Shown: positions 1-5,899 of the stretch, in pieces
How the letters are laid out: each line of letters starts with the position of its first letter
Position numbering within the stretch: position 1 is the first letter of the stretch
NCBI GenBank assembly: GCA_031266315.1
Contig: JAISBG010000040.1
Coordinates: forward strand, 1 to 11,672
DNA length: 11,672 nt
Source: Planctomycetaceae bacterium
GTDB lineage: Bacteria; Planctomycetota; Planctomycetia; Pirellulales; Thermoguttaceae
Reading direction: 5' to 3'
Made by a program: the position numbers and the translations under genes
The notes under the pieces: generated by a model
What the model was told of the DNA's origin: nothing
Databases searched by the model: none
The model's input: the letters and a program-made list of their open reading frames with translations, nothing else

Positions 1-107
1 AAAGCCCGCTGGGCGGTCGTGCCGGTTGAGTCATAATTTTGCCGTCATTAATCTGATTCACTGTCGGCTAACGCCGACGCAACCTTTTAGCAAAAGGTTG
101 CCCACCT
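1..107 (-). repeat. Hairpin repeat copy A, cut by window edge
   Basis: This is one of five copies of an intergenic hairpin repeat and reads in the minus orientation. From position 107 leftwards it shows AGGTGGGC, then a perfect stem (GCAACCTTTT, loop GCT, AAAAGGTTGC), then a second stem of the GTCGGC/GCCGAC type. The conserved middle AGTGAATCAGATTAATGACG follows, and the copy ends in the GCCCAGCGGGCTTT type of far end. The far terminus lies outside the window. It begins 26 bases past the waaA stop codon, so it falls in the 3' region of that gene. No coding potential is seen. Confidence 0.85.
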
Positions 108-133
108 GATTTAACGAAAATTTCGCATGTGAA

Positions 134-1537
134 CTATCCACTCTCCACTATTTTTTCGAGCATTTCTAAGGTTCGTTTTGTTGCGCCGAGTTGACGGTCA
201 ACCAACTTTTTCGCACGCTCGCCAAACTGTTCGGCAATATCCGGCTTTTCAAGGCAACGACGGACAAATTGTTCCATTTCGTGTTGGTCATGGACAACTT
301 GTGCCGCATTGTCGCGAAGAATTAAATCAACAATGTCACGAAAATTTTTCGTGTTGGGACCAAAACAAACCGCCGCACCATAAGCAGCCGGTTCAATCAT
401 GTTTTGCCCGCCGCGTTGTCCCATGCTTCCGCCAACAAACGCAATCGAAGCCGTTCCCCACCAACTGCCAAGTTCGCCAATCGTATCAACCAACAGAATA
501 CGCGGTTTAACCGCTTTACGGGAACTTTCGCCTTCCAAAATACCAGAACTTATACCGGAATCAGAAGAAGACGACAAATCCGCGTTGTTGTCTTCCTGAA
601 CCTCCCGAAGTTTTGAACGGCGTTGCCACAAAACGGATCGGGCTTCCAGCAATGCCGCAACTTCTTCAAACCGCTCAGGATGACGCGGGACAAGAATTAA
701 ACGAAGACGCGGAAAATCCGTTTTCAGGTTTTCATAACATTCCACCGCAAACGCCTCTTCCGGTGACTGAGTGCTGCCGGCAAGAAAAACAATATCCTCG
801 TCCGAAATTCCGGCAAGCAATTTGAGTCGTTGTGTTTCGGGATTGTTACGGTCTGATTTGGCTCCGTCGAACTTCATGGAACCGATTACCCGAATTGAAT
901 CCGCCGACGCCCCAAGCCGATGAAACCAACCGGCGTAAGTCTCACTTTGAGCAGCAATAATATCAATCTGCCGGAACATCGGAGCAATAAAACGCCGAAC
1001 CCAAAGATACCTTTTATATCCGGTTTCGCCGAAACGTCCGTTGATAATCGCAACTTTGGCTTTATGTTGTTTGGCAGTGCTGATCAGATTGGGCCAAAGT
1101 TCCTGTTCCACAAGAACCAGCAAATCAGGACGAAGCCGTTGCATCGCTTTGTCCACCGCCCAGCTAAAATCAAGTGGACAATAAAATACCGTCAACTCGT
1201 TACCAAAAAGTTTCAGAGCAAGTTCCATGCCGGTAAACGATGTTGTCGATACAACACAATGCCAATTGGTTTTTGACTCCTGAATCAATTTCAAAATCGG
1301 ACGGAGCAAATTGACCTCTCCAACACTGACCGCGTGAAACCATACGACTTTTGTATCCGGTAAATCCGCAGAACCGGTTTTTGCCAACACATTGCGCCGA
1401 CGCGGAATACGACCGAAATATTTTTGCTTGAATCCATAACGGTATTTTCCCTGTTTCAGCGCACGATAAACCAGCAACGGCGAAAAAACCGCCAAAAGAA
1501 TAATATAAATCAGGTTGAAAAACCAATTTCTGAACAT
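134..1537 (-). CDS. waaA: 3-deoxy-D-manno-octulosonic acid (Kdo) transferase, GT30 family
   Basis: The product transfers Kdo from CMP-Kdo to the lipid A precursor at the inner membrane, the first step of LPS core assembly. The 467-residue protein has an N-terminal membrane anchor (about residues 5-25). The N-terminal domain carries HAVSVGE at 68-74, whose Glu74 matches the family's catalytic base, and ELWPN at 146-150. The C-terminal domain carries AGSTQSPEE (253-261), VPRHPERF (283-290) and the sugar-nucleotide motif GGQNMIEPAA (376-385). It is about 40 residues longer than common family members because of a hydrophilic Ser/Glu-rich insert at about 312-343. The ATG start gives a normal membrane anchor, but no Shine-Dalgarno is evident. 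The gene follows ptsI on the same strand but is separated by repeat copy B, so co-transcription is uncertain. The family assignment is firm; how many Kdo residues it adds cannot be told from sequence. Confidence 0.95.
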   Translation of the reverse strand: MFRNWFFNLIYIILLAVFSPLLVYRALKQGKYRYGFKQKYFGRIPRRRNVLAKTGSADLPDTKVVWFHAVSVGEVNLLRPILKLIQESKTNWHCVVSTTSFTGMELALKLFGNELTVFYCPLDFSWAVDKAMQRLRPDLLVLVEQELWPNLISTAKQHKAKVAIINGRFGETGYKRYLWVRRFIAPMFRQIDIIAAQSETYAGWFHRLGASADSIRVIGSMKFDGAKSDRNNPETQRLKLLAGISDEDIVFLAGSTQSPEEAFAVECYENLKTDFPRLRLILVPRHPERFEEVAALLEARSVLWQRRSKLREVQEDNNADLSSSSDSGISSGILEGESSRKAVKPRILLVDTIGELGSWWGTASIAFVGGSMGQRGGQNMIEPAAYGAAVCFGPNTKNFRDIVDLILRDNAAQVVHDQHEMEQFVRRCLEKPDIAEQFGERAKKLVDRQLGATKRTLEMLEKIVESG

Positions 1538-1575
1538 GAATCAATTTTTAGCGGTAATTGTTCTGTGGTAAAATG

Positions 1576-1604
1576 AGTAACTCATGTTACGCACCGTAGG
1601 TCAA
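1576..1604 (-). promoter_or_regulatory. Candidate waaA promoter inside repeat arm
   Basis: On the minus strand TTGACC (1599-1604) is followed after 17 bases by GTTACT (1576-1581), about 39 bases before the waaA ATG. The -35 is good (5 of 6 bases), but the -10 matches only 3 of 6. Most of the candidate lies in the outer arm of repeat copy B, so if real the element supplies the promoter. It is weak evidence, listed because nothing better lies in the short space between repeat and gene. Confidence 0.22.
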
Positions 1605-1823
1605 AAAGTCGGCAAAACATAAGAAAAATCGAAAGAGGTGGGCGACCTTTCGCTATTTGTTAAAAGGTCGCGTCGGCGTACTCGCCGACAGGGAATCAGA
1701 TTAACGACGGCAAAATGATGACTCAACCGGCGCGACCGCCCAGCGGGCTTTTTGATAAATAGCCCACCTCTTTCGATTTTTCGTGTGTTTGACTGACTTT
1801 TTTACCGTGCGTAACATGAGCTA
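1578..1823 (+). repeat. Hairpin repeat copy B with long outer inverted arms (MITE-like)
   Basis: The core (1636-1769) runs from AGGTGGGC to AGCCCACCT. It contains a perfect stem GCGACCTTT/AAAGGTCGC with an ATTTGTT-bearing loop, a second stem GTCGGCG/CGCCGAC, the conserved middle, and a GCCCAGCGGGCTTTTT far end. Outside the core, imperfect inverted arms of about 60 bases continue on both sides. The left arm starts CTCATGTTACGCAC at 1581 and the right arm ends GTGCGTAACATGAG at 1820. Both outer ends abut a TA dinucleotide (1578-1579 and 1822-1823), compatible with a TA target duplication. The unit is about 246 bases and lies 4 bases from the ptsI stop codon. No transposase or coding sequence is present. 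The overall form suggests a non-autonomous miniature inverted-repeat element; that is inference. Confidence 0.8.
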
Positions 1824-1827
1824 TTAA

Positions 1828-3582
1828 TTAAAATTCTGACGAATCGAAAATTTCGGACGCGATTTGTTTCAGTTTGTTTTGGACATAATCCCGAATATCT
1901 TTCGCATTGGAGATTCTCAACGCTTTCCGCGCCATTGCGCGGCAGTCTTCAATAGAAACATACCGGCAAATTTGTTTTAGTCGGGCAATCGCTCCGGGCG
2001 CACAACTGATATTTCTTAAACCAAGACCAAGAAGAAGAACAATATTTTGCGGAGTTCCCATTTGACCGCAGAGCGAAACCGGAATCGAATAACGAGTTGC
2101 CACATCAACCGTGCGACGAATCAATCGTAAAATTGCCGGATCATCGGTTTGAAAAAGATGATTGACACTGCTGTTGCCGCGATCTACTGCCATAGTGTAC
2201 TGAGTGAGGTCGTTTGTGCCAATACTGAAAAAACTGGCATCTTCCGCGAATTTATCCAGCATGACCACTGCCGAAGGAACCTCAACCATCATACCAACCG
2301 GAATTTCCTCATTAAATGCGATTTTTTCTTCACGAAGTTCCTCCATCGCATCACGAAGAGCCGTATGTTTGGCTTGACGAAATTCTTTGACGGTTGACAC
2401 TAACGGAAACATGATCCGAACATCGCCAAACGCACTCGCCCGAAGAATCGCACGAAGTTGGCAACGGAACAATTTCCAATTCTTCAACGCAAGCCGAATC
2501 CCCCGTAACCCCAACGCCGGATTGTGTTCAACTGTCGTATTATACCGGTCTAACGTTTTATCGTCGCCAAAATCAAAAGTACGAATAATAACCGGTTTCC
2601 CCGCCATTTGGTCAACAACATGTTTGTAAGCCGCAAAATGTTCTTCTTCCGCAGGGTCTTCTTTTTGTGTGAGATAAAGAAATTCAGTACGAAAAAGCCC
2701 GATACCTTCGGCTCCGCGTTGGACGGCGTTTTCCGCTTCAAAGGGAAACTCAATATTGGCACAAATGGAAATTCGTGTTCCGTCGCGGGTTGTGGCTTCG
2801 ACATCACGAAAAGAGTCCAAACACTCAATTCGTGTTGAATCGGCAACCATAATCCGACGATATTTTTCAAGTACCTCTTCATCTGGACGAACAATAACAC
2901 TTCCGCTGTTGCCGTCAACAATAAGCGTATCACCGCCGTCAACATCTTCCAAAAACCGGCGAACACCAACAATACAAGGAATTTCCAACGCGGCAGCCAA
3001 AATTGCCGTGTGTCCGCCTTGTCCGCCCAATTCCGTTACAATCGCCTGAATAAACTGTTTATCAAGAGCCGCCGTTTCACTCGGTGTCAAATTGGTTGCC
3101 AACAGAATTACCGGTGAACGCAACATCCCAATCGTTTCTTTCTTTTCGCCAAGAAGATGACGGAGAAGCCGTTTTTCAATATCACGAAGATCATTGATTT
3201 TTTCGGAAATATAAATATTTTCGATTCGGCGAAGCGTATTCGTGTGTTTTCCCATGACCACCGTAACAGCATGTTCAGCGGAAAAACGTTGAGACCGAAT
3301 CAATTCTTCGGTATCGTTAAGAATATGCGGGTCAAGCAGGAGTTGAATTTGCGCTTCAAAAATATCGGCAAATGTTTGTCCCAATGCGCCGCGTGTGGCT
3401 TCACGATTGACGGCAATTTCGTCTCTGGCGTGGTCAACCGCCGCCCGAAACCGTCGGATTTCCGATTCAAGTGCTCCCGCGTCAACAAATTGCTCTGGAA
3501 TCCGAAACCCTTCCGCCTCCTGAACAAACGCTTTGCCAATTACTATTCCCGGAGAAACCGGAATACCTTGAAAAATTTTCAT
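1828..3582 (-). CDS. ptsI: PTS enzyme I (phosphoenolpyruvate-protein phosphotransferase)
   Basis: This cytoplasmic enzyme autophosphorylates from phosphoenolpyruvate and passes the phosphate to HPr. At 584 residues it has the usual length. The N-terminal HPr-binding and swivelling domain holds the phosphorylated His191, but in the setting GGQGGHTAI instead of the usual GGxTSHxAI. The PEP-binding barrel is canonical: GAEGIGLFRTEFLYL (290-304), RTFDFGDDK (334-342), NPALGLRGIR (354-363), MMVEVPSA (431-438), FFSIGTNDLTQYTMAVDRGN (451-470). Cys505 in LCGQMGTP corresponds to the catalytic cysteine, with Gln where Glu is usual. The ATG overlaps the ptsH stop (ATGA), implying translational coupling, and a GAGG lies upstream. 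No sugar permease is encoded nearby, so a regulatory PTS is likely. The family call is firm; the substrate pathway is unknown. Confidence 0.96.
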   Translation of the reverse strand: MKIFQGIPVSPGIVIGKAFVQEAEGFRIPEQFVDAGALESEIRRFRAAVDHARDEIAVNREATRGALGQTFADIFEAQIQLLLDPHILNDTEELIRSQRFSAEHAVTVVMGKHTNTLRRIENIYISEKINDLRDIEKRLLRHLLGEKKETIGMLRSPVILLATNLTPSETAALDKQFIQAIVTELGGQGGHTAILAAALEIPCIVGVRRFLEDVDGGDTLIVDGNSGSVIVRPDEEVLEKYRRIMVADSTRIECLDSFRDVEATTRDGTRISICANIEFPFEAENAVQRGAEGIGLFRTEFLYLTQKEDPAEEEHFAAYKHVVDQMAGKPVIIRTFDFGDDKTLDRYNTTVEHNPALGLRGIRLALKNWKLFRCQLRAILRASAFGDVRIMFPLVSTVKEFRQAKHTALRDAMEELREEKIAFNEEIPVGMMVEVPSAVVMLDKFAEDASFFSIGTNDLTQYTMAVDRGNSSVNHLFQTDDPAILRLIRRTVDVATRYSIPVSLCGQMGTPQNIVLLLGLGLRNISCAPGAIARLKQICRYVSIEDCRAMARKALRISNAKDIRDYVQNKLKQIASEIFDSSEF

Positions 3583-3875
3583 GCCTGATCTACCTCGTCT
3601 TCAAAAAATCGGGCGTTGAAGAGCGAAGCAATCGCGTTTAAGGCAGCCTCCGCGTCGGAACCAACCACTTCCAAAACAACCGCATCTCCCTGAAAGGCTC
3701 CCAACGACAAAAGATCAAGAACACTTCGGCAATCCGCAACATAACTTCCTTTACGAAGACGAATGTCCGAAGTAAATTCCTTAGCCTTTTGTGCCAGCAT
3801 ACTCCCCACCCGCAAATGCACACCGCAACGGTTGGAAATCAGTAATTCTTTTATCAATTTCTGTTCACGGGTCAT
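3579..3875 (-). CDS. ptsH: HPr phosphocarrier protein
   Basis: This small cytoplasmic carrier accepts phosphate from enzyme I and hands it to EIIA proteins. With the ATG at 3873-3875 it is 98 residues, close to the usual 85-95. It contains the active-site segment NRCGVHLRVGSM (15-26), in which His20 is the expected phosphohistidine and Arg22 matches the conserved arginine. The common Pro after that Arg is Val, and Ala before it is Leu. Ser51 in RSVLDLLSLGA sits 31 residues after the histidine, exactly as regulatory Ser46 does relative to His15, so kinase control by an HPrK-type enzyme is possible. The frame stays open upstream to a TTG at 3939-3941, but those residues do not look like HPr, so the ATG was chosen. 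No Shine-Dalgarno is visible. The stop overlaps the ptsI start. Confidence 0.9.
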   Translation of the reverse strand: MTREQKLIKELLISNRCGVHLRVGSMLAQKAKEFTSDIRLRKGSYVADCRSVLDLLSLGAFQGDAVVLEVVGSDAEAALNAIASLFNARFFEDEVDQA

Positions 3876-4233
3876 AGAAAAGCGAAAAGGGAAAACGGCA
3901 GGATGGTTGTCAAAAAATAATATTTCAGGATTGAGTAACAAGGTTGGGTTGGATGAAAGGAGATTTTATTACTCCGGTTGATATTTATTTAGGGACGGTT
4001 TTCAGTTTCGGTTCTTTACCCAGTAACAATCAAATCAATAGGATTGAAGTTTGTCAAACCAATCGAAACCTATCTAACCAATTTGTCCACACCAACAACG
4101 GTAATAAATCGCCATGTCAAGAAAACATTTTCGCCCGTTTTTACGAACTCCAAAACGGTTTGACCGACAATTTATTGACCGATTATTGAGCAAACAATTT
4201 ACCGAAACAATTTACTGAAACGATTTATCGAAA
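3876..4233. other. Spacer between ptsN and ptsH, no supported gene
   Basis: This 358-base stretch holds no convincing coding sequence on either strand and no minus-strand promoter that I can defend. A plus-strand frame at 3944-4189 shows no family resemblance and runs against all the neighbours. The right end carries the 13-bp tandem repeat that enters the ptsN stop codon. The region presumably carries the ptsN 3' untranslated region and the ptsHI leader. Confidence 0.5.
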
Positions 4234-4247
4234 TTATTTACCGAACA
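4196..4247. repeat. Four-unit 13-bp tandem repeat at ptsN 3' end
   Basis: Four consecutive 13-base units are visible: AATTTACCGAAAC (4196-4208), AATTTACTGAAAC (4209-4221), GATTTATCGAAAT (4222-4234) and TATTTACCGAACA (4235-4247). The last unit encodes the C-terminal Phe-Gly-Lys of the EIIA protein and abuts its stop codon. The others look like its duplicated and drifting copies downstream. Slippage is the simplest origin. Confidence 0.7.
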
Positions 4248-4710
4248 TATTATTGTCGGCTTCTTCCAGCAGGGATAAAATGTCGTCTTTCGTTTTGGAT
4301 TGTTTTAGGAAACGGCAAAAGGTATCATCTTTCAATTGCCGAGTGATATGTTCCAAAGCACGAAGATGATCTCCCGGACAATCCGGCGGTGAAACCAACA
4401 GGAAAAAGAGATAAACTTTTTCACAATCCAAACTGTCGAAATCAATTCCTTCGGGACTGACCGCAACACAACCGACGAGTCGTTCAACGCTGGGATGTTT
4501 GGTATGAGGGACGGCAATCCCGCGACCAATTCCGGTTGAACCGAGTTCTTCGCGTTTGGTGATTGCTTTAACAATACTTTCGTATTCTTCCTTCTTAATA
4601 CCGTTAGCATCGAGAAGTGATTGAACCATTTCGCGAATCACTCCTTGCTTATTGGTGGCTTTAACTTCCGCACTGATGGCTCCCGGCAAAATAAAATCAG
4701 CAAATTTCAT
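4234..4710 (-). CDS. ptsN: PTS EIIA domain protein of the nitrogen/fructose type (PtsN-like)
   Basis: This is a single-domain EIIA of 158 residues that receives phosphate from HPr. The active-site segment is GIGRGIAVPHTKHPSVERL (60-78), with His69 as the expected phosphorylated residue after a Pro, and a second conserved histidine at 115 in HLRAL. GSTGIG and the FLLVSPPD stretch (103-110) also fit the family. No EIIB or EIIC domain is fused or adjacent, favouring a regulatory role as in EIIA-Ntr over sugar import. A strong Shine-Dalgarno, AAGGAG seven bases before the ATG, fixes the start. It follows hpf by 96 bases on the same strand, the same hpf-ptsN adjacency as in the enterobacterial rpoN cluster, but rpoN is absent here. 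Its regulatory targets are unknown. Confidence 0.92.
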   Translation of the reverse strand: MKFADFILPGAISAEVKATNKQGVIREMVQSLLDANGIKKEEYESIVKAITKREELGSTGIGRGIAVPHTKHPSVERLVGCVAVSPEGIDFDSLDCEKVYLFFLLVSPPDCPGDHLRALEHITRQLKDDTFCRFLKQSKTKDDILSLLEEADNNMFGK

Positions 4711-4806
4711 TCACCAACTCCTTAAGTTAGTTTTTTAATTTTATAGTTAATAATTAGTAGTTAATAAGGGAACAATAATTGAGGAAAACAAAATCAGGAA
4801 ACAACA
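4711..4806. other. Spacer between hpf and ptsN
   Basis: This is a 96-base AT-rich gap. It contains a ten-base direct repeat TAGTTAATAA at 4744-4753 and 4758-4767, and the ptsN Shine-Dalgarno at its left edge. No terminator-like stem followed by a T run is visible on the minus strand, consistent with read-through from hpf into ptsN. Confidence 0.4.
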
Positions 4807-5115
4807 TTAATCTTGTTTTTTGTTATGGTCTTGAATTTTTTCTTTGTATTTTTTGATTTGCTGTTCCAACTTGGCAACAACATGATCAACAGAAGCGAAC
4901 ATATCTTTTGATTGATGATTGGCGACAAAATCGTGTTTATGTTCTGGAGTAACAACCGCTTCAATCTTTGGTTCATCTGCTTTTTCGAGATCAACGGTTA
5001 CATCGATCGACATTAGGCGTTCGAAAAAACGTTGGAGCTTTTCTACTTTTTCGGTAATTTTTTTCCGTGTTGCTTCGCTTAGTTCACCATGTCTCGTGGA
5101 AATTCTTACTTGCAT
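4807..5115 (-). CDS. hpf: Short-form ribosome hibernation promoting factor (HPF/RaiA family)
   Basis: The product binds the small ribosomal subunit and helps inactivate ribosomes in slow growth. It is 102 residues, the short form without the C-terminal dimerisation domain of long HPF. It starts MQVRISTRHGELSEATR, shows the beta-alpha-beta pattern with MSIDVTVDLEKADE (35-48), and ends in the hallmark KDMFASVDHVVAKLEQQIKK (70-89), a basic helix, followed by a Lys-rich tail. The frame is open to 5157, but GGGAG seven bases before the ATG at 5113-5115 and family length support this start. It is followed by ptsN and is probably co-transcribed with it. Whether it dimerises ribosomes (HPF) or keeps them as inactive monomers (YfiA) cannot be decided from sequence. 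Confidence 0.92.
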   Translation of the reverse strand: MQVRISTRHGELSEATRKKITEKVEKLQRFFERLMSIDVTVDLEKADEPKIEAVVTPEHKHDFVANHQSKDMFASVDHVVAKLEQQIKKYKEKIQDHNKKQD

Positions 5116-5158
5116 ACTAAAACTCCCGTAATAGTAATAAATGGTGGTAATATACATA

Positions 5159-5186
5159 ATTTTAACATCCCGTTTTCCGGTGAAAA
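5159..5186 (-). promoter_or_regulatory. Candidate hpf promoter
   Basis: On the minus strand TTTTCA (5181-5186) and TAAAAT (5159-5164) are spaced by 16 bases, giving a leader of about 35-40 bases before the hpf ATG. The match is moderate (4 of 6 and 5 of 6). An imperfect inverted repeat at 5167-5203 (ATCCCgTTTTccGGT paired with ACCgAAAAaacatGGGAT) overlaps the proposed promoter and could be an operator. Confidence 0.3.
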
Positions 5187-5367
5187 CCGAAAAAACATGG
5201 GATATTTAACCGGTTTAGGAAAAAGAACTTAGAACTCATTATCAAGAAATAAATTCTATGAACGATGTTCTCTAATGTTCCATTTCTCAACTTGATTTTT
5301 ACTCAATCAATTTGATCTGAAAATCAATTGAATTGAGACAAGTAAATGATATTCTATCAATTTGTTG

Positions 5368-5397
5368 AAAAAAAAAAAGGGACGCCGGATAATCCCT
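5368..5397 (-). terminator. Candidate intrinsic terminator upstream of hpf
   Basis: On the minus strand AGGGA and TCCCT (a 5-bp stem, 10-base loop) are followed immediately by an 11-base T tract. It would stop transcripts coming from rpoD or the intervening repeats before hpf. The stem is short, so strength is doubtful; the T tract is the best evidence. Confidence 0.4.
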
Positions 5398-5501
5398 GTG
5401 AAAAAATACACAATTTCAATATTCACTCTCCCTGATTCTCCACAACCTAATACCTGCTTGTGCAAACGGTACCAGGGTTGAAATATGGATAGGCAATCAT
5501 C

Positions 5502-5643
5502 AGGTGGGCAACCTTTCGCTGAAAGGTCGCGTCGGCGATAGCCGACTGTGAACCAGATTAACACGGCAAACTGTATTGCCAACCGTTTTGGAGTCAATGC
5601 CGAGTCAACCGGCGCGACCCTTCAGCGAAGGGATCGTCCACCT
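5502..5643 (+). repeat. Hairpin repeat copy C
   Basis: This is a complete core from AGGTGGGC (5502) to GTCCACCT (5643). The first stem GCAACCTTTC/GAAAGGTCGC has one mismatched pair. The second stem is GTCGGC/GCCGAC. A third, GGCAA..TTGCC, lies in the middle. The far end is the symmetrical type, with CCCTTC-AGC-GAAGGG inside. The right flank CTTTCGCAATTTTTCGTGTG resembles the right flank of copy B, but no matching left arm is seen, so the outer unit is incomplete here. It is non-coding and lies in the rpoD-hpf gap. Confidence 0.85.
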
Positions 5644-5767
5644 CTTTCGCAATTTTTCGTGTGCTTCGCGTTTAAACGAACTTTTCAATGTTTAGACACC
5701 GCATCCGGTAGAATCATGAATTTTTAGAGATGCCCAAGTTTAATTTTTGATCCAATTTTTATTAGAG

Positions 5768-5856
5768 TAGCAGGTCAAGTGCAAAGGTTGCGGGACATTT
5801 TTTTTGATTAAACTTATCATTTACTGTCCCGCGAATCCTTGCACTTGACCTGTTAC
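5768..5856. repeat. Long inverted repeat just downstream of rpoD
   Basis: The left arm (5768-5797) and right arm (5825-5855) pair over about 28 bases. Both arms hold CAGGTCAAGTGCAA in inverted orientation, then a short imperfect patch, then CGGGACA. The roughly 27-base centre holds eight T and a partial palindrome (TGAT..ATCA). It lies about 45 bases past the rpoD stop codon. There is no T tract after the stem in the rpoD direction, so it is not a standard terminator. It shares no sequence with copies A-E. It may stabilise the rpoD 3' end or be another miniature element. Confidence 0.75.
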
Positions 5857-5899
5857 TTTCTACGATCAAATTTCCTTGACGCTATTGCCGTCTTGATTT

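Larger units (their letters stand above)
5116..5899. other. 784-bp gene-free region between rpoD and hpf
   Basis: No coding sequence on either strand is supported here, and no tRNA or known riboswitch is recognised. From left to right it contains the hpf upstream inverted repeat (5167-5203), an imperfect 15-base hairpin at 5302-5337 (CTCAATCAATTTGAT against ATCAATTGAATTGAG) with no T tract, and a candidate minus-strand terminator (5368-5397). Repeat copy C (5502-5643) and a long inverted repeat just past rpoD (5768-5856) follow. It is the largest gene-free stretch in the window. Confidence 0.6.

Noticed and set aside
3944..4189. Plus-strand open frame of 81 codons in the ptsN-ptsH spacer
   Set aside because: It starts with TTG, resembles no family I know, runs against all neighbours and has no clear Shine-Dalgarno.
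5116..5157. Longer N-terminus for the hibernation factor
   Set aside because: GGGAG stands seven bases before the ATG at 5115, and the extra residues do not belong to the family.
5302..5337. Imperfect 15-base hairpin considered as a terminator
   Set aside because: No T tract follows on either strand and the stem has slipped pairs. It was left as a note in the gene-free region.
5507..5643. Hairpins of the repeats considered as tRNA or simple terminators
   Set aside because: There is no anticodon arm, TPsiC pattern or CCA, and most stems lack a following T tract. The copies sit in varied positions relative to genes.
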